The position numbers were made by a program, and so were the translations under genes. A stretch of 13,385 bases of DNA, taken from the NCBI GenBank assembly GCA_030037055.1, contig JASHRZ010000688.1, positions 1 through 13,385 on the forward strand. The letters run 5' to 3'. The notes beneath the pieces are model-generated. The model was not told where the DNA came from and made no database searches. It saw only the letters and a list, made by a program, of their open reading frames with translations. Positions 7,881 to 13,385 of the stretch are shown piece by piece (the first letter of the stretch is position 1; every line of letters starts with the position of its first letter). Origin of the DNA: Alphaproteobacteria bacterium. Lineage in GTDB: Bacteria > Pseudomonadota > Alphaproteobacteria > ATCC43930 > CGMCC-115725.

Positions 7881-7886
7881 TCTCCC
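7881..7886 (-). promoter_or_regulatory. Ribosome binding site of the dioxygenase-like gene
   Basis: GGGAGA on the minus strand, five bases before ATG 7875, decides this start over the in-frame ATG at 7950. The protein then begins with MPTIKVTDIAYGRL, where the first VOC strand is expected. Confidence 0.6.
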
Positions 7887-7955
7887 AGGCAAGTCTTTTG
7901 AATTGATCGAAGAGTAGAGCGTTTCCGCCTTCTCTGGCAATCGCCGGCATAACAC

Positions 7956-9131
7956 TTAGGAAGCGAACGGCCGGAAGTGCTTGGCCAGCGCCAGGCCTTG
8001 ATTCTGATAGCTGGATCGAATGCCTGAACCGTAGACGCGGTCGGGATGACCGGCCATCCGCTCATAGCGCAGCCAGGCGACCGTCTGACCGTGTTCGAGC
8101 ATGAAGGGTACTTCGTGCGAGCGCACCTCCAGCACAGCACGGCTGCCGCCGGCATGTCCATCCCAGCCGAAGCCGGGATCAAAGAAGCCGGCGTAATGGA
8201 CGCGGTACTCGCCTGAGCGGGTATAATACGGCACCATCTCCGCCGCAAGATCCGGCGGCACACCGACCTCCTCGACGGTCGCCAAGATATAGAACTCGTC
8301 GGGGTCGAGGATCAGCGCGGCGTCACGGTGATAGATGATAGGCTCCCAATAATCTTGCGGGTCATAGGCGCCGACGGCGTCGATATCGACCTTGTCGGTG
8401 TGCTTCTTGGCGCGATAGCCGATGACGCTGCCGGAGCCGGCGCCCTTCAGATCGATCGTCACCGGCACAAGATTGTCCCGGAGCTGAAGCCGCGGGGCGG
8501 CGGAGCGTACGAGCTGGCCCGTCTCGTACAGGCGGTGCAGCTCGCTCGCGGCGATGATGGGGCTACCGCGTTGGAAACGCAGCTGATTGAGCCGCGAGCC
8601 TTGCCGCGCGACGATGCTGAAGGTCTGCGGCGCCACCTCAAGATAGAGCGGTCCCTCGTAGCCGCGCTCGATCTGATCGAAGACCGTGCCACGATCTGCG
8701 ATGAGCCGCGTCAGCACGTCGAGCCGGCCGGTCGAGCTTTTGGGGTTGGCAAAGCCGGTGACGCCGCTCGTCAGCCTCACGCTCTCCAACAGCGGCACGA
8801 CGTAGACGCAGCCGCGCTCGAGCACCGCGCCTTCGGCGAGATCGAGCGGATAGCCACCCATCTCCTTAACCTTGTCCATCACGGCGGCGTGGGGCCCGGG
8901 GAGGAAGCTTGCCCGCACGCGATAGGCATGATGGCCAAGGCGCAGGTCCATGCTCGCCGGCTGGATCTGCGCTGGCTCGATCTCGGGCGCGGCGGCGATC
9001 TCGCGCGCGCGGATCATAGCCATGATCGACTGATAGGGCAGCACGCCGGTGCCTATCCTATGCGCGAGGCCGGCCGAGCCCGTTTCCGACGCAGCGTGGA
9101 TGGTTGCCGCTACACTGCCGCTGTCCGTCAT
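7956..9131 (-). CDS. dcd: Tandem-domain 2'-deoxycytidine 5'-triphosphate deaminase-like protein
   Basis: This 391-residue protein is about twice the length of E. coli Dcd (193 residues), which converts dCTP to dUTP for thymidylate synthesis. Two copies of the Dcd/dUTPase fold are visible. Copy one (about 28-190) has PASMDLRLG at 58-66, NPKSSTGR at 129-136 (counterpart of the Dcd loop GRSSLAR) and LYLEV with E165 at the catalytic glutamate position. Copy two (about 220-391) has TRSGEYR at 304-310, DPGFGWDG at 318-325 and AVLEV with E335. The C-terminal YQNQG (375-379) resembles the substrate-closing tail of Dcd. Both glutamates are kept. Double-length proteins annotated this way are known in alphaproteobacteria, to my knowledge. 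ATG 9131 follows GGTGGA; an ATG at 9167 would add 12 residues. It lies 230 bases downstream of dnaE2 and 80 bases upstream of the dioxygenase-like gene. Confidence 0.88.
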   Translation of the reverse strand: MTDSGSVAATIHAASETGSAGLAHRIGTGVLPYQSIMAMIRAREIAAAPEIEPAQIQPASMDLRLGHHAYRVRASFLPGPHAAVMDKVKEMGGYPLDLAEGAVLERGCVYVVPLLESVRLTSGVTGFANPKSSTGRLDVLTRLIADRGTVFDQIERGYEGPLYLEVAPQTFSIVARQGSRLNQLRFQRGSPIIAASELHRLYETGQLVRSAAPRLQLRDNLVPVTIDLKGAGSGSVIGYRAKKHTDKVDIDAVGAYDPQDYWEPIIYHRDAALILDPDEFYILATVEEVGVPPDLAAEMVPYYTRSGEYRVHYAGFFDPGFGWDGHAGGSRAVLEVRSHEVPFMLEHGQTVAWLRYERMAGHPDRVYGSGIRSSYQNQGLALAKHFRPFAS

Positions 9132-9361
9132 GCGTCCACCGTCCGTTTGATGCCGGGGATGGTGCAACGGATCGCCCGGGCGAGCAAATGTTTACCGCTC
9201 AGATTTGATCCTCCGCTTTGCGGGGTCCTCGTGCCCTTTGCAGGACGTTGCGTTTCCACAATATTCCGGCTTATCCCCGACTTTGGCGAGCGGTGGCAGA
9301 GGACAGAGGGTGGATATGTGCACCAACGCACCAGCGGACCAGGGTTGGGCTGTTGCGCCTC
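9132..9361. other. Intergenic region between dnaE2 and the deaminase-like gene
   Basis: A 230-base gap between two minus-strand genes. It should hold the end of the dnaE2 transcript and the promoter of the deaminase-like gene. On the minus strand it contains a weak CCGC-AAA-GCGG hairpin without a T tract, and GGTGGA before ATG 9131. I found no alphaproteobacterial SOS box (GTTC-N7-GTTC) and no convincing promoter. The short open frames across it do not resemble genes. Confidence 0.5.
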
Positions 9362-12300
9362 TTACCGGAAATCCCGGCTCTGGACGCGCAACTCTGCAGG
9401 CTCGCTGAGGCCGGGATCGGCAAGCCGGCGCAGCAGTGCAGAGAGATCAACGAGACGGTCGGCGACAATGTGGATGACCTCGCCCTCGCGCTGCACGCGG
9501 CCGATGATCTCGACCAGCCTCGCGCCCATGACCACCGGGCGGAAGCGCTCGAACACCTTACGCCAAACGACGATGTTGGCGATGCCGGTCTCGTCCTCGA
9601 GCGTCATGAAGATGACGCCGCTCGCCGTCGCCGGCTGCTGCCGCACCAGCACCAGGCCCGCGACCTTGACCAGCATTGCCGGCCGCGCGAGGCGAAGCTC
9701 GGCATTGGGCAGGATGCGCCGCGCCGCGAGCTTGGAGCGTAGCAGCGTCAGCGGATGGCGTTTCAGCGACAGGCCCGTAGCGCGGTAATCCTCGATCACA
9801 TGCTCTCCCAGGCCCATCGCCGGCAGCGCCGCCGGAGGCTCCGGGAAGGCGCCGGCCAGCGGCGCCAGCAGCGGCAAGGCCGCTTGCGCCCCGCCCTCGC
9901 CGAGCCCCTTTACCGCCCAAAGCGCCTGGCGTCGGTCGAGCCCCATCGAGCGGAAGGCGTCGGCATCGGCCAGCCTTTCCAACGCGCCGCGGCTCAGGCC
10001 GGTGCGGCGCTGCAGCTCGGCCGGCCAGCGGAAAGGCGTATCGCGCTGTACCACCAGCTTGTCCTCGATCTCGTCTTTGGCCAAACCGCTCACCTGGCGG
10101 AAGCCGAGGCGGAGCACGCGGTACTGGCGGTCGACATTGGGCTCGAGCGTGCAATCCCACTCGCTGTGATTGACGTCGACCGGTCGCAGCTCGACGCCGT
10201 GGTCGCGCGCATCGCGCACAATCTGCGCCGGCGCATAGAAGCCCATGGGCTGGCTGTTGAGCAGGGCGCAAGCAAAGACCTCGGGATGGCGGCATTTGAG
10301 CCAGGCCGAGACATAGACGAGAAGCGCGAAGCTTGCGGCATGCGACAGCGGAAAACCATATTCGCTGAAGCCTTTGATCTGCTCGAAGCAACGCACGGCG
10401 AAATCCGGCTCATAGCCGTTGGCGAGCATGCCGGCGATGAATTTCTTCTCGAAGCGATGAATCTCGCCATTGTGGCGGAAGGTTGCCATGGCACGGCGCA
10501 AACCGTCCGCCTCGCCGGCGGTGAAACCGGCGCCGATCATGGCGATCTTCATCGCCTGCTCCTGGAAGAGCGGCACGCCGCAAGTGGATTTCAGCACCTC
10601 CTTGAGGCCGGGCGGAGGATCGGACGCCTCTTGTCCGGCGCGGCGGCGGAGATAGGGATGCACCATGTTGCCCTGGATCGGGCCGGGGCGGACGATCGCC
10701 ACCTCGATAACGAGATCGAAGAAGGTGCGCGGCCGGAGCCGCGGCAGCATGCTCATCTGGGCCCGGCTCTCGACCTGGAAGACCCCGATCGTATCGGCAC
10801 GGCAGAGCATGTCGTAGACCTCGGACTGCTCCTGCGGCACGCTGGCGAGGGTATAGCACCGGCCGTCATGTCGCTCGAGCAGGTCGAAGGCGCGTCGGAT
10901 GCAGCTCAGCATGCCGAGGCCGAGCACATCGACCTTGAGGATGCCGAGCGCGCTGAGGTCGTCCTTATCCCATTCGATGACGGTGCGGTCCTCCATCGCC
11001 GCGTTCTCGATCGGTACGAGCTCGTCGAGCCGGCCGCGGGTGATGACGAAGCCGCCGACATGCTGCGAGAGGTGGCGCGGGAAGCCCAGCAGCTCCCGTG
11101 CCAGCTCAAGCGCCAGGTGTAGGGTCGGGTCGGCAGGATCGAGTCCTGCCTCGCGCACCTGCGCCTCATCGAGGGCATCGCCGCTCCAGCCCCAGACGGT
11201 GCCGGCGAGTGCCGCGGTCACGTCTGCCGACAGCCCGAGCGCCTTTCCCACCTCGCGGATGGCACCGCGCGAGCGGTAGGAGCTCACCACCGCCGTCATG
11301 CCGGCGCGCTCGCGGGTGTATTTTCGATAGATGTACTGGATCACCTCCTCGCGCCGCTCATGCTCGAAATCGACATCAATGTCGGGCGGCTCATTGCGCT
11401 CGCTGCTGACGAAGCGCTCGAACAGCAGATCGATCTGGTTGGGGTCGACATCGGTGATGTAGAGGCAATAGCACACCGCCGAGTTTGCGGCCGAGCCGCG
11501 GCCCTGGCAGAGGATGCCCTGCCTCCGGGCGAAACTCATGATGTCATGAACGGTGAGGAAATAGGCGGCAAAGCCGAGCTCGCCGATGAGCCGAAGCTCC
11601 TGCTCGATCTGCCGCCGGATCTTCTCGGGCAGGCCTTGCGGATAGCGCTGTACTGCACCTTCGCGCGCCAGACGTTCGAGCTTCGCATGCGCGGGCGTGC
11701 CGTCATCATCGGTCTCGTCGGGATACTCGTAGCGCAACTCATCGAGGCTGAAGCAGCAGTGCTCGACGATCTCGAGCGTGCGCGCCACCGCCGCGGGATG
11801 ATCGCGGAAGAGCCGCGCCATCTCCTGCGGCGGCTTCAGATGGCGCTCGGCATGGGCCTCAAGGCGGAAGCCCGCCTCGGCGACAGTGCAGCCCTCGCGG
11901 ATGCAGGTGACGACATCCTGCAGCTTGCGCCGATGCGGCGCGTGGTAGAGCACGTCATTGGTGGCAACCAGCGGCAGCGCCGTCCGCTCGGCGAGCGCCG
12001 CCAGGTGGTGAATGCGCCGGGCATCGTCGCCGCGATAGAGGTGGTGCGCTGCGAGATAGGCGGAGCCGCGGAAATCGCGGGCAAGGCGGGCGAGAAAATC
12101 GGCAGAGCCGGCATCAGGCCGATCCGGCGGCAGCGCGACCAACACCTGTCCTTGGCCGTGCTCGACCACATCGGCGTAAGCAAGCCGGCACTCGCCTTTC
12201 TCCGCCCGCCGCTTGCCCAGGGTGAGCAGGCGGGAAAGCCGGCCATAGGCGGCACGGTCGGCGGGAAAGCATAGGAGGCTCGGCGCATCGGTGAGGTCGA

Positions 12301-12502
12301 GCCGGCAGCCGACGATTAGGCGGAAGCCGAGTTCCTTGGCGGCGCTGTGGGCACGGACGATGCCGGCAAGCGTGTTGCGGTCGGCGATGGCGATGGCAGC
12401 CTGGCCCAGCTCCTGGGCGCGCAGCACCAGCTCCGCCGGCTGCGAAGCGCCGCGCAGGAAGGAGAAATTGCTGGTGACCTGCAGCTCGGCATAGGCGGTC
12501 AT
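9362..12502 (-). CDS. dnaE2: Error-prone DNA polymerase III alpha subunit DnaE2 (ImuC)
   Basis: A 1046-residue C-family polymerase of the DnaE2/ImuC group, the enzyme that extends past DNA lesions in SOS mutagenesis together with ImuA/ImuB. The PHP domain is at the N-terminus (AELQVTSNFSFLRGAS), with a metal-binding histidine of active PHP enzymes replaced there. The palm has PDIDVDFE at 373-380, with D376 and D378 matching the catalytic aspartates D401 and D403 of E. coli DnaE. The third, D525, lies in LKVDVLGLG. The C-terminal OB fold (about 940-1030) is present. The end SRDFR is typical of DnaE2. The long C-terminal tail region of replicative DnaE is absent, as in the family. ATG 12502 was chosen because it begins the conserved AELQV strand; the frame is open to 12979, but that overlaps imuB. 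It starts four bases after the imuB stop without an obvious ribosome binding site, so coupling to imuB is likely. Confidence 0.97.
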   Translation of the reverse strand: MTAYAELQVTSNFSFLRGASQPAELVLRAQELGQAAIAIADRNTLAGIVRAHSAAKELGFRLIVGCRLDLTDAPSLLCFPADRAAYGRLSRLLTLGKRRAEKGECRLAYADVVEHGQGQVLVALPPDRPDAGSADFLARLARDFRGSAYLAAHHLYRGDDARRIHHLAALAERTALPLVATNDVLYHAPHRRKLQDVVTCIREGCTVAEAGFRLEAHAERHLKPPQEMARLFRDHPAAVARTLEIVEHCCFSLDELRYEYPDETDDDGTPAHAKLERLAREGAVQRYPQGLPEKIRRQIEQELRLIGELGFAAYFLTVHDIMSFARRQGILCQGRGSAANSAVCYCLYITDVDPNQIDLLFERFVSSERNEPPDIDVDFEHERREEVIQYIYRKYTRERAGMTAVVSSYRSRGAIREVGKALGLSADVTAALAGTVWGWSGDALDEAQVREAGLDPADPTLHLALELARELLGFPRHLSQHVGGFVITRGRLDELVPIENAAMEDRTVIEWDKDDLSALGILKVDVLGLGMLSCIRRAFDLLERHDGRCYTLASVPQEQSEVYDMLCRADTIGVFQVESRAQMSMLPRLRPRTFFDLVIEVAIVRPGPIQGNMVHPYLRRRAGQEASDPPPGLKEVLKSTCGVPLFQEQAMKIAMIGAGFTAGEADGLRRAMATFRHNGEIHRFEKKFIAGMLANGYEPDFAVRCFEQIKGFSEYGFPLSHAASFALLVYVSAWLKCRHPEVFACALLNSQPMGFYAPAQIVRDARDHGVELRPVDVNHSEWDCTLEPNVDRQYRVLRLGFRQVSGLAKDEIEDKLVVQRDTPFRWPAELQRRTGLSRGALERLADADAFRSMGLDRRQALWAVKGLGEGGAQAALPLLAPLAGAFPEPPAALPAMGLGEHVIEDYRATGLSLKRHPLTLLRSKLAARRILPNAELRLARPAMLVKVAGLVLVRQQPATASGVIFMTLEDETGIANIVVWRKVFERFRPVVMGARLVEIIGRVQREGEVIHIVADRLVDLSALLRRLADPGLSEPAELRVQSRDFR

Positions 12503-12506
12503 GGCG

Positions 12507-13385
12507 TCACGCGAAGAGCCCGTGCAGGAACCAGCGCGGCGTCCTCTGCGGCAGGAAGAGACCGTCGCGATAGAGCCAGAAGCGCCGCCCGGTTTCATCC
12601 TCGACGCGGTAATAGTCGCGCAGCTCCACCGCTTCCTTGCCGCCGCGCCACCATTCGCCGCAGAGGCGCTCCGGCCCGTCGGCGCGGCGCACGCGATGCT
12701 CCAGGCGGCGCCAGCGGAACAGGATCGGCGGATCGTCCGGCACTGGCGCCACCGCCTCGACCGGCTCCGGCCGCGGCAAAAGACGGATCGGCCGCGGCGG
12801 GTCGAGCCGACAGACGCTTTGCGGCGGGGTAAGGGCCGGGGCGAGACGCTGGGCGCGCTCCGGCACATGGCTTTGGCGTTGCTCGAGGCGCCCGACCGAT
12901 AGCAGCCCCAGGCGATTGGCCAGGCGATCGACGAGAGCGGCGAGCACCGCCGCATCGCCGATATCCTGATCCTTGCCATCGGCCGCCAGCAGCGCGCGCG
13001 CGACCTGCCGCGCCATGGTCTTGGCCCCGGGGAACGGCACGATCCCGGCAGCCGCCGCCGCAGACTGAACGGAGGCGGCCGTGGCCAAGCGGAGTTGCGC
13101 CGCCGCCAGGTTTTCCACCGCCATCGCCGCCAGCACCATGTCCTCGATACCGAGATCGAGATCGATCGTGCCGAGCCGCTCGGCGAAAAGCTGGAAGAGA
13201 TGGCGAGGCTCGCGCGTGGGCCGTGCCGTGCCGACCGTCACTTGCGTCACCGCACCATCGACACGATAGCAGCTCAGCACCAGCCGGCGTGCGCCAAGCA
13301 TTTCCTCCCCGAGTACGCGACAAAGCCTCTCCAGCAGCGCCTGTGTCACAGCAGCAAGCGCCTCGGGCGTGCCGATCGGCTCGGC
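12507..13385 (-). CDS. imuB: ImuB, catalytically divergent Y-family polymerase homologue, C-terminal part
   Basis: The C-terminal 292 residues of ImuB, open to the right edge; roughly the first 200 residues, with the Y-family palm, are outside. ImuB is a Y-family homologue that lacks polymerase catalytic residues and bridges the beta clamp, ImuA and DnaE2. Recognisable parts are the little-finger-like region (VTVGTARPTREPRHLFQLF, then DLDLGIEDMVL), a VDRLANRLG helix followed by HVPERA, and the family C-terminus with PPILFRWRRLEHRV and FWLYRDGLF...PRWFLHGLFA. At the usual clamp-motif place, before VDRLANRLG, the sequence is QLRLA (13083-13097), weaker than the QL-x-L-aromatic form. The TGA stop is separated from the dnaE2 ATG by CGCC, so both are in one operon. 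The promoter and any SOS box lie beyond the window. Confidence 0.93.
   Translation of the reverse strand, partial: AEPIGTPEALAAVTQALLERLCRVLGEEMLGARRLVLSCYRVDGAVTQVTVGTARPTREPRHLFQLFAERLGTIDLDLGIEDMVLAAMAVENLAAAQLRLATAASVQSAAAAAGIVPFPGAKTMARQVARALLAADGKDQDIGDAAVLAALVDRLANRLGLLSVGRLEQRQSHVPERAQRLAPALTPPQSVCRLDPPRPIRLLPRPEPVEAVAPVPDDPPILFRWRRLEHRVRRADGPERLCGEWWRGGKEAVELRDYYRVEDETGRRFWLYRDGLFLPQRTPRWFLHGLFA

Noticed and set aside
7876..7955. Possible promoter TTGCCA-N18-TACTCT and a small GCG-GAAA-CGC hairpin between the deaminase-like and dioxygenase-like genes
   Set aside because: The -10 matches the consensus at only three of six positions and the stem is three to four pairs. Neither exceeds chance in an 80-base gap.
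9205..9228. CCGC-AAA-GCGG hairpin between dnaE2 and the deaminase-like gene as a terminator
   Set aside because: It has only a four-pair stem with no T tract on the minus strand, and lies closer to the downstream gene than to the end of dnaE2.
8328..9788. Plus-strand open frame of 486 codons across the deaminase-like gene, the gap and the dnaE2 end
   Set aside because: It runs antisense to two recognised genes, shows no family motif and has no ribosome binding site at its start.
9755..11122. Plus-strand open frame of 455 codons opposite dnaE2
   Set aside because: It lies wholly antisense to the conserved dnaE2 polymerase domain and has low-complexity composition rich in A, E, R and H, typical of mirror frames in GC-rich genes.
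11360..12274. Plus-strand open frame of 304 codons opposite the dnaE2 N-terminal half
   Set aside because: It is a mirror frame of the PHP and palm coding sequence with no recognisable domain.
12503..12979. N-terminal extension of DnaE2 by 159 codons
   Set aside because: It overlaps imuB in another frame and precedes the conserved family N-terminus at 12502.

Overview
The window is GC-rich, densely coded bacterial chromosome. It most resembles an alphaproteobacterium, probably of the Rhizobiales (Hyphomicrobiales) type. The pointers are a PutA without a visible N-terminal DNA-binding domain, an ImuB-DnaE2 mutagenesis cassette, a double-length dCTP-deaminase-type protein and a CUT1 (MalEFGK/Ugp-like) sugar transporter. 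This placement rests on family recognition, not on a search. No tRNA, rRNA, CRISPR array, insertion sequence or phage gene was found.

Layout from left to right: (1) The N-terminal 720 codons of putA lie on the minus strand and leave the window at base 1. (2) A 326-base divergent intergenic region contains two inverted repeats and a G8 tract. (3) A tightly packed plus-strand operon encodes a complete ABC importer: a Tat-type substrate-binding protein, two permeases with EAA loops that overlap by one base, and a MalK/UgpC-type ATPase. (4) Convergent to it, on the minus strand, is a two-domain VOC extradiol dioxygenase-like protein. The stop codons of the two convergent genes are the two arms of one perfect small palindrome. 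(5) Upstream of the dioxygenase on the same strand is a tandem-domain dCTP deaminase-like protein. (6) Further upstream, also on the minus strand, are dnaE2 (imuC) and the C-terminal 292 residues of imuB, which runs off the right edge.

Functionally, the left part is catabolic: proline to glutamate by PutA, and uptake of an unidentified solute, probably a sugar or polyol, by the ABC importer. The right part is DNA metabolism. ImuB and DnaE2 form an SOS-type error-prone translesion synthesis unit, and the deaminase-like protein beside them would supply dUTP for thymidylate synthesis. The dioxygenase has no visible pathway partners.

All genes appear intact apart from the two cut by the window edges. 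I see no clearly undescribed system. The points most worth a second look are the tandem deaminase with both catalytic-glutamate positions kept, its placement behind the mutasome, the weak clamp-binding motif in ImuB, the cysteine-rich Tat-exported binding protein, and the inverted repeats in front of putA.
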